This document shows positions 55,403 through 64,000 of a stretch of 64,000 nucleotides of DNA, one piece after another. The stretch comes from Chitinophaga niastensis (GTDB lineage: Bacteria; Bacteroidota; Bacteroidia; Chitinophagales; Chitinophagaceae). Positions within the stretch are counted from its first letter, which is position 1. Each line of letters begins with the position of its first letter. The stretch spans positions 186,001-250,000 of the forward strand of contig NZ_PYAW01000002.1 of NCBI RefSeq assembly GCF_003014755.1, given 5' to 3'. The translations under genes were made by a program, and so were the position numbers. Under the pieces are notes generated by a model. The model saw only the letters and a program-made list of their open reading frames with translations, was not told the DNA's origin and did no database searches.

Positions 55403-56467
55403 ATGAACATTCTTATAACCAACATTAGATTAAATTTTTTGAGTGGCACAGTGGCATATGTATATGAACTGGCTATTGGATTAAAAGCCCAAGGATATAA
55501 TGTAGAAGTATACACATATAAAGCAGGTAAAACTGCAAAAGATCTTAGGGCAAAGGGTATTAATGTAACAACAGACCTGAAACAACTCAGAAATATCCCC
55601 AATATCATTCATGCACATCATAATTTGACTACAATAGATGTTTTACGCCGGTTTAAGAATGTGCCGGTAATTTATTTTATGCACGATCGGGTTAGCCCTT
55701 ATGATATACCTATTATAAGCAACCAGATTTTAAAATACATTGCTGTAGATTATAATTGTTTGGATAGATTGTGTATAGACGCAGGCATACCTGAAGAATA
55801 TACCGGTGTGATTTATAATTGGGTAAATGTCAATAGATTTAAACTTAGAGAAGATTTTGCTGCCAGACCTTCCCGTGCGCTGGTATTCAGTAACTATGCA
55901 AAGAAAGATAACTATTACAAAGTAATAGCTGAAGCCTGTAAGGAACAAGGATTACACCTGGATGTTATTGGAGTAGGAACGGGCAATTACGTTAAGGAAC
56001 CAGCAGAAAGATTAATGAAGTATGACCTTGTTTTTGCAAAAGCGAAAGCGGCAATGGAAGCATTATCCACAGGAGCAGCAGTTGTCCTATGCGATTTCCA
56101 TGGACTAGGCGAAATAGTAGATCCCGCGAATTTAACTCATTTGAGGAAATTTAATTTTGGAATGAAGACACTTAACCGCTCTTTTGATGTTGCATTGATA
56201 ATGGCGGAAATCAATAAATATAATGCTGATAATAACCGGCAGAATGCGGCATGGATAAGGGAAAATGCTTCATTCTCAAAAGTACTGGATCAACTCATTC
56301 AATTATATGACCAAACAATAAAGGATTATGCTCACGATGTAAGGGGCCTCCCTGGAAATGCAGCGCATAGCTGGTTGTTGAAGTACCGCTTAAAGATACG
56401 TTGTTCATTACCAGTAAGAGCAGTGTATAAGCTGATAAGAACTTCAAAAGCGTTTATTACCAACTAA
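55403..56467 (+). CDS. Family 4-like glycosyltransferase
   Basis: 354 residues. The N-terminus ILITNIRLNFLSGTVAYVYELAIGLKAQGYNVEVYTY matches a GT-B acceptor domain and IIHAHHN is a common motif. The C-terminal half is less canonical: LVFSNYAKKDNYYKVIAEAC, DVIGVGTGNY and AKAKAAMEALSTGAAVVLCDFHGLGE, which is the donor-site helix with the conserved Glu. It would transfer a sugar to a lipid- or protein-linked acceptor. It is directly adjacent to the PIG-L-like gene and abuts the convergent flippase gene with no base between the two stops. Confidence 0.8.
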   Translation: MNILITNIRLNFLSGTVAYVYELAIGLKAQGYNVEVYTYKAGKTAKDLRAKGINVTTDLKQLRNIPNIIHAHHNLTTIDVLRRFKNVPVIYFMHDRVSPYDIPIISNQILKYIAVDYNCLDRLCIDAGIPEEYTGVIYNWVNVNRFKLREDFAARPSRALVFSNYAKKDNYYKVIAEACKEQGLHLDVIGVGTGNYVKEPAERLMKYDLVFAKAKAAMEALSTGAAVVLCDFHGLGEIVDPANLTHLRKFNFGMKTLNRSFDVALIMAEINKYNADNNRQNAAWIRENASFSKVLDQLIQLYDQTIKDYAHDVRGLPGNAAHSWLLKYRLKIRCSLPVRAVYKLIRTSKAFITN

Positions 56468-57892
56468 TCAGGTATTACCGGTTTTACTTCGCAGCAAAGT
56501 GTTGCTGATGGTGCGGAATAGTTCCAACCCTAACTTGCGGTTGACAAGTAAAAATGTTGTTATAGCAATGAAGATAGATACATAATAAAATGAGCGATTG
56601 GCAAAATATAAGCACCACATTACAAAAATAAAAATTGTGAATAACAGGAGTAATGGACGCAATTGTATCTGAATAGAAATGCGCTTTTTATAATAAAAGT
56701 ATCTCACCAGGAAAATAGCCAGAAACCCACTTAGCATTCCCAAACCGGGGCCATAAAGCTGCACGCTATTTATTAGTAAAACACTGATCAGTATATTTAC
56801 AACACTTCCCAGCACGGAGGTAATAAATATGTGATAAGTATTTCTTTCCAGGACATATAAAGTACCAATAAAGGAAGTTAAGGCCAGTAAGGCATTTCCA
56901 GCCAATAAAACAGGAATATATTTCCATGCTTCATAATACCGGGGATCAATGGCATGTTCAATAAATATTTTTGAGAGAGAAGATAACAAAATGACAAGAC
57001 TGAGTAATAAAGTGATATATAGGTTAAGCATTTTGCTGAACTGCATTTTTACACTGAAAAGGTTACTCTCTTTTAAGAGCATATCTTGCCAGGCCGGTAG
57101 AAAAAAAGAATTGATTAAAATAATAACAGCAGAGAATTTTGCAGCGATGGCATAAATACCATTTGCATCCAAACCCAGAAAGCCTGCAATGACATATCTG
57201 TCGAATCCCCCCATCAACCACCAACTGATAGCATTATACACCAGTGGAGCGGAGTATTTGATCATTGATTTTAATACAACGCTGTTTACCATATTTATCT
57301 TTAAAAAACTTAAAAGATGAATGCGGTAAGAGATATACAAGATGCATATTGAATTGGAGATCACTAGTGAAAGCATAACACCCTGCAGCCGGAGATGGAA
57401 TATTCCTAAAAGGATAATATTGGAACATAACAATAATATCCCGTTAAAAATGGATACATAGGCGTACTCCTTAATTAGCTTAAGTCCTCGCAGCAATTGA
57501 AACAAATGTCCCAGTAACAACACCGTAATGATAAGCAGGCAGATCAGATTTTTGTGCATCGGTCCACTGCCCGCCGGAATGGCATAATTAATAACCAACA
57601 TTAAAAGTATACTGGCCATTATTACTGCAAAACTGTTACTGATAGCAGATGTTCGGAGATCATCGTCGATGTTGTTATCCATCAACCACCGGTACAAACT
57701 ATCAGAAATCTTTAAGGTACCAACTGCTACTATTAATTGGCTGCTGGTTAAAATGAGGTCATAATAGCCAAGTTCATGTTCTATTAAGATGTAAGAATAA
57801 AAGGGAATTAGAAAAAAAGCAATGATTTTATTAAAAACGGGACCGGTGGCATAAAGCAATGTATCCCGCATTAACTTTTTATTGATCGACAT
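56468..57892 (-). CDS. Oligosaccharide flippase family protein
   Basis: 474 residues with about 12-14 hydrophobic helices, beginning RDTLLYATGPVFNKIIAFFLIPFYSYIL, a typical polysaccharide-flippase opening. It is unlike the flippase in the large operon. It would translocate a lipid-linked glycan. It is convergent with the glycosyltransferase and their stop codons abut (56467/56468) with no terminator between, so transcripts must overlap. Its own promoter is upstream of 57892. Confidence 0.82.
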   Translation of the reverse strand: MSINKKLMRDTLLYATGPVFNKIIAFFLIPFYSYILIEHELGYYDLILTSSQLIVAVGTLKISDSLYRWLMDNNIDDDLRTSAISNSFAVIMASILLMLVINYAIPAGSGPMHKNLICLLIITVLLLGHLFQLLRGLKLIKEYAYVSIFNGILLLCSNIILLGIFHLRLQGVMLSLVISNSICILYISYRIHLLSFLKINMVNSVVLKSMIKYSAPLVYNAISWWLMGGFDRYVIAGFLGLDANGIYAIAAKFSAVIILINSFFLPAWQDMLLKESNLFSVKMQFSKMLNLYITLLLSLVILLSSLSKIFIEHAIDPRYYEAWKYIPVLLAGNALLALTSFIGTLYVLERNTYHIFITSVLGSVVNILISVLLINSVQLYGPGLGMLSGFLAIFLVRYFYYKKRISIQIQLRPLLLLFTIFIFVMWCLYFANRSFYYVSIFIAITTFLLVNRKLGLELFRTISNTLLRSKTGNT

Positions 57893-58120
57893 CTTAATAA
57901 TAACTGTTTATTTGGTTTAGGGAATGCCAATGCTATACAGCTGAATATAATTTCCTATTATGTAAGATTAAATTATTTAAAAGTCCTGGCATTCCGCTCT
58001 CTAATGTAGTTTTATTTCTGGTTTACCAGCTTTATTAATTCTATAACCCGAATGAACAACCCTCAACTTTTTTTCTAAAAAGAATTTGAGACTTTGACCT
58101 GTAAGGAGTTGGGGAGGCAA

Positions 58121-58150
58121 TTGGAACCAATGATAATAGCACTATATTTG
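58121..58150 (+). promoter_or_regulatory. Candidate promoter of the Crp-family gene
   Basis: TTGG (58121-58124), 18 bases, then TATATTTG (58143-58150), a perfect TAnnTTTG. The leader to the ATG at 58178 is about 20 bases. Confidence 0.55.
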
Positions 58151-58177
58151 AACTGACCTTAAATATTGGTGTCCAAA

Positions 58178-58762
58178 ATGTACGAACAACTAAAAATTTA
58201 CTGTACCCATATTGTTCCATTGACGGACCAGGAACTTGATCTGATAGAGACACACTTTGATCCTGTAACAATAAAGAAAAAGGGGTTCTTATTGGAGGAA
58301 GGTAAAGCCTGTCCCTTCATAGTTTTCATTGCAAAAGGAATTATCAGGCACTTTCATACGAAAGACGGGATAGAAAAAACCTGTGACATCTCATTTGAAA
58401 ACTCCTGGGTAACTGATTTTGAAAGTTTCAATAACAGCACTGCTTCTAAAATGAATCTGCAGGCTTTAGAAGAAACCACTGCTTTTGTCATTCGGAAGGA
58501 AGCCCTTTTAAATCTGTACAAGGCGTGCAGTAAATATGAAACGCTTGGAAGATTGATGGCTGAACAGGTAGCGCAAAGAGCTACCGGGATTGCGATGTCT
58601 CTCTCTTCAGAAAAGCCGGCTGAAAGATTCAATAATTTAATTAAAAACCAACCAGATCTGTTGCAGAAGGTTCCGCAAAAATACATTGCTAATTTTTTAG
58701 GGATCAGTCCCGAAAGTTTAAGCCGGATCAGAAGCCGGATGTTGCCCAACCGAAAATCTTAA
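58178..58762 (+). CDS. Crp/Fnr-family transcriptional regulator
   Basis: 194 residues from the ATG at 58178; an upstream TTG/GTG (58166/58169) is possible. The N-terminal cyclic-nucleotide-binding-type beta-roll is seen in KKGFLLEEGKACPFIVFIAKGIIRHFHTKDG, and a C-terminal helix-turn-helix in KVPQKYIANFLGISPESLSRIRSRML. It lacks the Cys ligands of Fnr, so it does not carry an Fe-S cluster of that kind. The ligand is unknown. The next gene, for an exported protein, starts 56 bp downstream and could be in the same unit. Confidence 0.9.
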   Translation: MYEQLKIYCTHIVPLTDQELDLIETHFDPVTIKKKGFLLEEGKACPFIVFIAKGIIRHFHTKDGIEKTCDISFENSWVTDFESFNNSTASKMNLQALEETTAFVIRKEALLNLYKACSKYETLGRLMAEQVAQRATGIAMSLSSEKPAERFNNLIKNQPDLLQKVPQKYIANFLGISPESLSRIRSRMLPNRKS

Positions 58763-58818
58763 CTTAAGTCATCGTTTCCAATAGGGTTGTCATTGCATCT
58801 TTGCCTCATAAAACATTT

Positions 58819-59586
58819 ATGAGACAATTATTAATCATCTTAATAACCGGAGCAATGGTAACAATAAACAGTGCAACTGCGCAACAAATTGACGTTTCAA
58901 AAGTTAGAGCCATTGAACATCAGTTAGACGATGTAATGGAATTGACGGATACTTCTATTTTAAAGATCAGGTTAAGAGAAGTGGAAGAAGCCTGTATCCT
59001 GCATCCTACTTTAATCAATAAAGTAAGAATGGGTATTATTTACCATGAAACTGCGTTGAATTTATCTTTTTTTTCAAAAACCACATATAAAGGTTACGCA
59101 GAAAAGAGTTTTAAGACTTTAAGTGAAATATTAGCTTCAGCAGATACCGCAAAAGAATTGTTGCCCTTTATTGCCTCATACAGAGCTTCAGCGCTGTCAT
59201 TGGTAGCTGCTGAAACCAAAAAACTTACACTGCTGGGTGAAGCATTCTCTTTATTTAAAGATGCAGCCGAAAAATATGCAGACTTATCTTATTTACCATA
59301 CTTCTTACGGGGAAGTGTTGCGGAGAATTTACCCTGGATTTTCTTTTCAAAAAGAAAATTTGCCAAACAGGATTTTCAAACTATTGTATTGAAGTATGAA
59401 AAGGATACCACATACGCAAATTGGAAAATAATGAGTTTTACTTATTGGGCCTGGGCAAAACAACATCAGTCCATAAAATACAGACGCCAGGCATTGAAAT
59501 ACCTGGATATGGCAATAAGGCTTGATCCGGATTATAAAGCAGGTAGAAATAAAGCAGAAGCACTTAAATTAAAAATGATGCAATAA
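58819..59586 (+). CDS. Exported helical protein, possibly TPR-like
   Basis: 255 residues from the ATG at 58819; an upstream TTG at 58801 is less likely. It has a signal peptide (ILITGAMVTINSATA-QQ, about 21) and then repeated helices. LKYLDMAIRLDPDYKAGRNKAE near the C-terminus is a TPR-like pattern. TPR proteins mediate protein contacts, here in the periplasm. I do not recognise a specific family. Confidence 0.6.
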   Translation: MRQLLIILITGAMVTINSATAQQIDVSKVRAIEHQLDDVMELTDTSILKIRLREVEEACILHPTLINKVRMGIIYHETALNLSFFSKTTYKGYAEKSFKTLSEILASADTAKELLPFIASYRASALSLVAAETKKLTLLGEAFSLFKDAAEKYADLSYLPYFLRGSVAENLPWIFFSKRKFAKQDFQTIVLKYEKDTTYANWKIMSFTYWAWAKQHQSIKYRRQALKYLDMAIRLDPDYKAGRNKAEALKLKMMQ

Positions 59587-59692
59587 AGCTTCGGGGGAAT
59601 ATAAGCAGCGATTGATTTCTTCATTTTCGCTTCATCTTACGGTATTAGCTTTGTTTCGATAAACAAATATTGAACAACCTAAAATCAGGATC

Positions 59693-60253
59693 ATGAAAAC
59701 AAACGGATTAATTGTCATCGCACTTTTATGCTCAGGTGCTGCCTTTGCCCAGCAAACATCAGTAAAAGCCACTGGAAAAGTGAGCGCAAACAGCCAAACC
59801 CGCGCCAATACAGGGAACAACGGCGTCGGTGTAAATAACAGTACTTCCGCATCTTCCGCTGTTACTGTGGAAAAAAATGCCTCCGGCAATAATACCGCCT
59901 CCGGCAACGGCGGTATACAGGTTACTCACACGGGTAGCAGTAATACAAATAGCAACAGCAGTACGATGGCCGGCCAGGAAACCGCAGCCACTGCTGCCAG
60001 TCAGTCTGCCGGTGAACAGTTGAATACCGTTGCAGCAACATCTGCCAATAACAGTGTGGCAATAGGAAATACCGCGAACAGTACTTTAGATGCTGCCGCC
60101 TCCAGCAGTCTTAAATTAGAAAATACCACAAACAATACTGTTAAAATTGCAACCGATATTAATACTACCGTAAACCATAACCTGAACATAAAACCAGCGC
60201 CCATCCGTATTAACACCCGGATTGCAGGATCCGCTGTACTTGGCATATTGTAG
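59693..60253 (+). CDS. Exported Ser/Thr/Asn/Ala-rich low-complexity protein
   Basis: 186 residues with a signal peptide (CSGAAFA-QQT, about 19). The rest is rich in Ser, Thr, Asn, Ala and Gly with no cysteine and almost no aromatic residues, with loosely repeated patterns such as NSTSASS, NTASGNGG and ANNSVAIGNTAN. It may be unstructured or adopt a beta-rich solenoid like some adhesin or surface-filament proteins. No known family was recognised. It precedes a terminator and two more exported proteins and a two-component system. Confidence 0.6.
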   Translation: MKTNGLIVIALLCSGAAFAQQTSVKATGKVSANSQTRANTGNNGVGVNNSTSASSAVTVEKNASGNNTASGNGGIQVTHTGSSNTNSNSSTMAGQETAATAASQSAGEQLNTVAATSANNSVAIGNTANSTLDAAASSSLKLENTTNNTVKIATDINTTVNHNLNIKPAPIRINTRIAGSAVLGIL

Positions 60254-60266
60254 ATTCAACAGAAAA

Positions 60267-60304
60267 AACAGATTTTTGCCGATAGATAGCGGCAAAAATC
60301 TGTT
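60267..60304 (+). terminator. Intrinsic terminator, perfect 15-bp stem
   Basis: AACAGATTTTTGCCG (60267-60281) and its exact complement (60290-60304) enclose an 8-base loop, followed by ACTTTT. It lies just before the next start codon (60317). Confidence 0.85.
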
Positions 60305-60316
60305 ACTTTTATCACA

Positions 60317-60601
60317 ATGATCAAATTCCTTTTATTTACGCTCGTTGTATCAGCAATGTTGCTGCTAAAGCCGCATGTTGGTTACGGACATACGCCCGCA
60401 GCCGATACCCTGCAGCCTGTCAGGACTACGCCGGAAAAACCAGTTGAAAAACCAGTCGCAACATTACAGGAGCATTTACCGGAAATAAAGGAAGTACCAA
60501 AATCAAGACGTATGATCAAGCCGATTGCCGTGCCTTCTCCATTGCCCATTAAGCCAATCAGGATCATTAAGCCAACGATCGTCCCTGGAAAGATATTCTG
60601 A
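60317..60601 (+). CDS. Small exported Pro/Lys-rich protein
   Basis: 94 residues with an N-terminal hydrophobic stretch (FLLFTLVVSAMLLL) that may be a signal peptide. The rest has repeated Pro-Lys/Ile patterns: RTTPEKPVEKPVAT, KPIAVPSPLPIKPIRIIKPTIVPG. Such stretches may span the periplasm or bind a partner. No family is recognised. The start codon lies 13 bp after the terminator stem, so it may be expressed by read-through or from a promoter inside the stem region. The next gene starts 20 bp downstream. Confidence 0.55.
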   Translation: MIKFLLFTLVVSAMLLLKPHVGYGHTPAADTLQPVRTTPEKPVEKPVATLQEHLPEIKEVPKSRRMIKPIAVPSPLPIKPIRIIKPTIVPGKIF

Positions 60602-60621
60602 CCGGGCTAAAGAAAACAAAC

Positions 60622-61482
60622 ATGAAATATGCACTGATATTACCTGTTTTATGGCTATGCCATAGTACTGTGCAGGCGCAGACAGATACTACGCGTACAC
60701 AGACAGACAGCGCACAAATCAACAACAAAAAAGTTACACTGACACTTGGCACATTATATTCCAATAATGCCAATTATTACGGCCAAACGGCTACAAAAAC
60801 GATGGCTTACGTGGCTGCCAGCGCCACATTGCAGTTTCGTTCCGGGATCTATTTTTCAGGTATGGGATACCGTTTACTGAACGATTCCGGATCAATAGTT
60901 TCTGCCACCAGCGCGGGCGCAGGCATCGCATTTAAGATGGGGAAAAAACTGACTGCTGATCTCAGCTACAGCCATACCTTTTTTCCCGTCAACTCCCCCT
61001 TTCTGCAGGCCGCCAATACAGATAATGCTGCAGGCTCCCTGAAGTACCACTACTGGATGACCTCTGGGGTAAATGTGGATTATGCCTTCGGAAAACAGCA
61101 GGATATCTTTGTAACATTGAGCACTGAAAAACTCATCCGGCTGGGCAGTTTTTCCAAAAGAAAAGACCTGATCACCTTAACGCCTTTAGTGGAAGCAGTT
61201 GGCGGCACCCAACATTTTTACCAGGCCTATGTGAAGGAAAAAAAGCTACTGGGCTTGCCATTACCGCTGCTGCCAGGGATTCCGGGTACATCAGAAACTG
61301 TTACGCAAGAAGCTACGCGCTTTGATCTGCTATCTTACAGCCTTCGGGTACCGCTGGCCTATAACAGGGCTCATTACATGATAGAACTGGCATACCAGTT
61401 GTCTGTTCTGAGCGATAAAGCACTCAGCGGCGCCGGAAATGCAAACTCTTTTTTTAATTGTAGTTTCTATTACCAGTTTTAA
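60622..61482 (+). CDS. Exported protein, probable outer-membrane beta-barrel
   Basis: 286 residues; signal peptide cleaved near TVQA-QTD (about 20). The mature part alternates polar and hydrophobic residues with aromatic girdles (YFSGMGYRLL, LTADLSYSHTFFP, VNVDYAFGKQQDIFVTL) and ends in NCSFYYQF, a C-terminal Phe typical of barrel insertion. Its role is unknown. It ends 4 bp before the response-regulator start, so it may be part of the same operon and the signal sensed may relate to it. Confidence 0.65.
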   Translation: MKYALILPVLWLCHSTVQAQTDTTRTQTDSAQINNKKVTLTLGTLYSNNANYYGQTATKTMAYVAASATLQFRSGIYFSGMGYRLLNDSGSIVSATSAGAGIAFKMGKKLTADLSYSHTFFPVNSPFLQAANTDNAAGSLKYHYWMTSGVNVDYAFGKQQDIFVTLSTEKLIRLGSFSKRKDLITLTPLVEAVGGTQHFYQAYVKEKKLLGLPLPLLPGIPGTSETVTQEATRFDLLSYSLRVPLAYNRAHYMIELAYQLSVLSDKALSGAGNANSFFNCSFYYQF

Positions 61483-61486
61483 CAGG

Positions 61487-62161
61487 ATGAAAGTACTGAT
61501 CATAGAAGATGAAAAAACCATGGCTGTCGAAATGCAGGCCTTCCTGGAAAAAGCATACTACTGCTGCGACCTTGCCCATACTGCCAGGCTGGGCCTGGAA
61601 AAAATAGAGGAAAATCAATATGATTTCATCCTGCTGGACCTGGGCCTGCCTGATAAAGACGGCCTGCACCTGTTGCAGGAGGCAAGGAAAAATTGCTCAC
61701 AGGCTGCCTATATTATTCTCACCGCACGCGGACAACTGGAAGACCGTATTAAAGGACTTGACATGGGGGCAGATGACTATCTGCCTAAACCCTTTTCTTT
61801 GCTGGAGCTGCAGGCCAGGATGCAGGCGGTTTCCAGGAGAAAGTTCGGGCTAACGGATAGTGAAATCCCCCTGGGAGATTTTAACATAGACCTGCATAAA
61901 AGAAGTGTGTTTTTTGAAGGCCAGGAAATCTCTTTGTCGAGAAGGGAATTTGATCTGCTCAGCTACATGCTGCTGCATAAAAACAGACCTCTCTCCAGGA
62001 TGCAACTGAGTGAACATATCTGGGGAAACTTTTCAGACGATGATTATGACTCTAATTATATTGACGTACATATTAAAAATATACGGAAAAAATTATCAGC
62101 ATTTGCTTCCGTGGATTGGTTGCAAACTATCAGGCATGTGGGTTATAAAATAAAGCTCTGA
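61487..62161 (+). CDS. OmpR-type response regulator
   Basis: 224 residues from the ATG at 61487; an earlier in-frame TTG or ATG would overlap the preceding gene. The receiver domain has VLIIEDE at the start, the phospho-acceptor Asp in DFILLDLGLPDKDG (about 52) and the Lys in YLPKPF (about 101). The C-terminal winged helix is recognisable in EISLSRREFDLLSYML and IDVHIKNIRKKL. It is followed 2 bp later by the histidine kinase gene, its likely partner. Confidence 0.95.
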   Translation: MKVLIIEDEKTMAVEMQAFLEKAYYCCDLAHTARLGLEKIEENQYDFILLDLGLPDKDGLHLLQEARKNCSQAAYIILTARGQLEDRIKGLDMGADDYLPKPFSLLELQARMQAVSRRKFGLTDSEIPLGDFNIDLHKRSVFFEGQEISLSRREFDLLSYMLLHKNRPLSRMQLSEHIWGNFSDDDYDSNYIDVHIKNIRKKLSAFASVDWLQTIRHVGYKIKL

Positions 62162-62163
62162 GT

Positions 62164-63477
62164 GTGAAACTTTTTACCAAACTTACGCTTTTCATCACGC
62201 TGTCGAAAATGGTGATAGCCATCCTGTTCGTATTGCTGCTACCTTTCCTGGTAGAAGATATCGCTTTCAGGTACAACGACTACTACCTGAAAGAACAAAG
62301 GAAAAAGGTACTGAACGTGATCTGGAAAAACGGGATCGATGCTTACCTGCAGGGAGAAGAAAACTACGGCAGCTATACCATGCTGAAGGAAGAATATATT
62401 TCGATGGAACCTGCCGGCAAAAACAACCTGCCTGATACCATCGCCACCCTGCAGCGGGTAGTGGAAGGCGATACGCTCACCTACCGCGTGTTAAGCCATA
62501 TCTTCGACTACCACAACAGAAGGTATATGCTGGAAGTAGGAAAAAAAACGGCAACCATCAGCCAGTATAACCGCCCTTTGCAAAAAGTGGCCCTGTATGT
62601 ATTGTTTGGTCTGATAGTGTTCACCACCCTGGTGGATCTTATATTTACCAGGCTACTGCTTCGCCCCCTTGGCGTGATTATCAGCACCAAACTGGTTAAC
62701 AGGAAATTCCCTTTTAAGGATCATATCCCGCCCATCCGCACCACTACTACGGACTTCAGATACCTTGATGATTCACTGATTGAACTGATGGGCAAGATCA
62801 AAGAAGCCTTTGAAAAAGAACGGGAGTTTACTTCCAACGCCTCCCACGAACTCATGACGCCTATCGCCATCCTTCAGAACAAAATGGAGAACCTGATGGT
62901 GGAAGATTCACCGGACGAAGAACTGCAGAAAAAGATAGTGGGCATGATGAAAACATTAAACCGGCTGAAAAAAATTGTGCATTCATTGTTGTTAATCTCC
63001 CGTATTGAAAATGACCAGTTTTCTAAAACAGACAGTCTCTCCCCATATACCCTGGTAACAGATGTGATGGAAGAGCTGGAGCACCGGCTGGAAGAAAAAC
63101 AGCTGCGGTTTAACATGAACATCTCCCGTCAGATCATACTTCATAACCTGAACCACGACCTGATATTCCAGCTGGTGTATAACATTCTCAATAATGCCAT
63201 AAAATATAATAAGCCCGGGGGGCAAATAATGGCAGGCGACAAGCTGATTCCCGGCGAAGCGTATCAGCTCATTATCAGTGATACTGGTATGGGTATCAGT
63301 GAACAGGAAATCGGCACCATCTTTAACCGCTTTAAGAAAGTAGTAAGAACAGAGCAGGAAGGATACGGACTGGGACTCTCCATTGTGAGCACTATTGCCG
63401 AATACCATGACATAAAGATCACGGTGTCTTCCACCGTTAATGCAGGCAGTACTTTTATTATCAGCTTCCCTTCTTAA
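62164..63477 (+). CDS. Sensor histidine kinase
   Basis: 437 residues starting at GTG. Two membrane helices (about 8-30 and 140-165) flank a periplasmic sensor segment of about 110 residues. The phospho-acceptor His lies in FTSNASHELMTPIAIL (about 228). The ATPase domain has NAIKYN (N box), DTGMGI (G1) and GYGLGLSIV (G2). It phosphorylates the adjacent OmpR-type regulator. The signal is unknown, but the exported genes upstream are candidates. The 3' end overlaps the convergent membrane protein gene by 17 bp. Confidence 0.95.
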   Translation: MKLFTKLTLFITLSKMVIAILFVLLLPFLVEDIAFRYNDYYLKEQRKKVLNVIWKNGIDAYLQGEENYGSYTMLKEEYISMEPAGKNNLPDTIATLQRVVEGDTLTYRVLSHIFDYHNRRYMLEVGKKTATISQYNRPLQKVALYVLFGLIVFTTLVDLIFTRLLLRPLGVIISTKLVNRKFPFKDHIPPIRTTTTDFRYLDDSLIELMGKIKEAFEKEREFTSNASHELMTPIAILQNKMENLMVEDSPDEELQKKIVGMMKTLNRLKKIVHSLLLISRIENDQFSKTDSLSPYTLVTDVMEELEHRLEEKQLRFNMNISRQIILHNLNHDLIFQLVYNILNNAIKYNKPGGQIMAGDKLIPGEAYQLIISDTGMGISEQEIGTIFNRFKKVVRTEQEGYGLGLSIVSTIAEYHDIKITVSSTVNAGSTFIISFPS

Positions 63478-63997
63478 TCGAATCTTTATCGACAGAAATC
63501 TTATAATCATCGTTGGTAATGCCTTTCACGCCTTTAGGTTTTTTACGAGGTGGAATAATATATACAGAATCAAAAAACCGGATTTGAGGCCTGTTGTTTT
63601 GCAAAGACAATGAATCCATTTCAGTGGGGGGCAAATTTTGTGTAGATACCGAATCAAAACTGATACTGTTATTTGGAATGCCATTTAATGATAGTGTATC
63701 TTTTTTAATATTAACAGGTGCAATCGGAATATTTTTCTTTTCAATGTGGTTAATTAATGTATTGCTGTCTGTAACAGGAGGTGCCTTTTCTGTTGCCGGT
63801 AAAGTTTTCAGTGGTGTTGTATTTTTCTGTGCATGATTTTTATGATTATAATACCACCATAGTATAATAACAGCTACAATTATTCCAATAAAACCGTACC
63901 AGCCTTTACCTTTATATTTGGGGACAGGTCTTTTATCTGGTGCATCAACAACCGCATCCAACTGCATTTCGATGCTGTCCCAGATGCTGTCGGCCAT
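63461..63997 (-). CDS. Membrane-anchored protein of unknown function (may extend past window)
   Basis: 178 residues from the ATG at 63997, but the frame is open to the window edge, so the real start may be further right. Residues 1-30 are cytoplasmic (SIWDSIEMQLDAVVD), followed by one membrane helix (about 34-50) and a long polar Pro/Ser/Asn-rich tail outside. This layout fits anti-sigma-factor-like or adaptor proteins, but no family motif is present. It overlaps the histidine kinase gene by 17 bp at its 3' end. Confidence 0.6.
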   Translation of the reverse strand: MADSIWDSIEMQLDAVVDAPDKRPVPKYKGKGWYGFIGIIVAVIILWWYYNHKNHAQKNTTPLKTLPATEKAPPVTDSNTLINHIEKKNIPIAPVNIKKDTLSLNGIPNNSISFDSVSTQNLPPTEMDSLSLQNNRPQIRFFDSVYIIPPRKKPKGVKGITNDDYKISVDKDSIKKGS

Positions 63998-64000
63998 ATC

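Overview
The window looks like a chromosome segment from a Bacteroidota bacterium, most likely Chitinophagaceae (Chitinophaga-like). This rests on a SusC/SusD pair, promoters of the Bacteroidota type (TTTG, then TAnnTTTG), a lack of strong Shine-Dalgarno sequences, and the mix of families. No rRNA, prophage, insertion sequence or CRISPR array was seen.

Left part (1-12.4 kb): a 5'-truncated secreted phosphoesterase/beta-propeller gene, a SMI1/KNR4-like protein, a YiaA/B-type membrane protein, a group II truncated haemoglobin and an initiator tRNA. Next comes a two-gene operon for a family 2A encapsulin shell and a cysteine desulfurase with a long disordered N-terminus, a protein-shelled sulfur compartment. 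A class C beta-lactamase-like hydrolase, a divergent SDR/LysR pair and a suppressor-of-fused-like protein follow. Two intergenic regions here hold long, related inverted repeats.

Polysaccharide region (12.5-28.1 kb): thirteen genes on the minus strand form one tightly packed exopolysaccharide operon. It encodes an acyltransferase, Wza-type export lipoprotein, Wzc-type tyrosine kinase, flippase, methyltransferases, glycosyltransferases, a candidate polymerase, and a WcaJ-type initiating transferase. A further FkbM methyltransferase faces it at the left end.

Central part (28.4-39.9 kb): a TraB/GumN protein, a SusC-SusD-glycerophosphodiesterase operon, a divergent secreted six-hairpin-like protein, an erythromycin-esterase-like protein, and a frameshifted small lipoprotein remnant.

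Ter region (39.9-45.6 kb): a compact minus-strand operon encoding a HAD phosphatase, phosphoribosyltransferase-like protein, two TerD proteins, TelA, an unrecognised 321-residue protein and TerC. This is the tellurite/chemical-stress (Ter) type of system.

Right part (45.9-64 kb): an epoxide-hydrolase-fold protein lacking expected catalytic residues, and an RND pump without adaptor or outer-membrane partner, divergent from an HxlR regulator across a 24-bp perfect palindrome. Then a MocR regulator divergent from a cupin/DapA-like/thioredoxin-like set, a small PIG-L-like/glycosyltransferase pair facing a flippase, a Crp-family regulator, several exported proteins, an OmpR-type response regulator with its histidine kinase, and a membrane protein at the right edge.

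The best candidates for unusual biology are the encapsulin operon, the Ter operon with its unknown member, and the hairpin repeats. The first two belong to known system types. I did not find a clearly unprecedented system.
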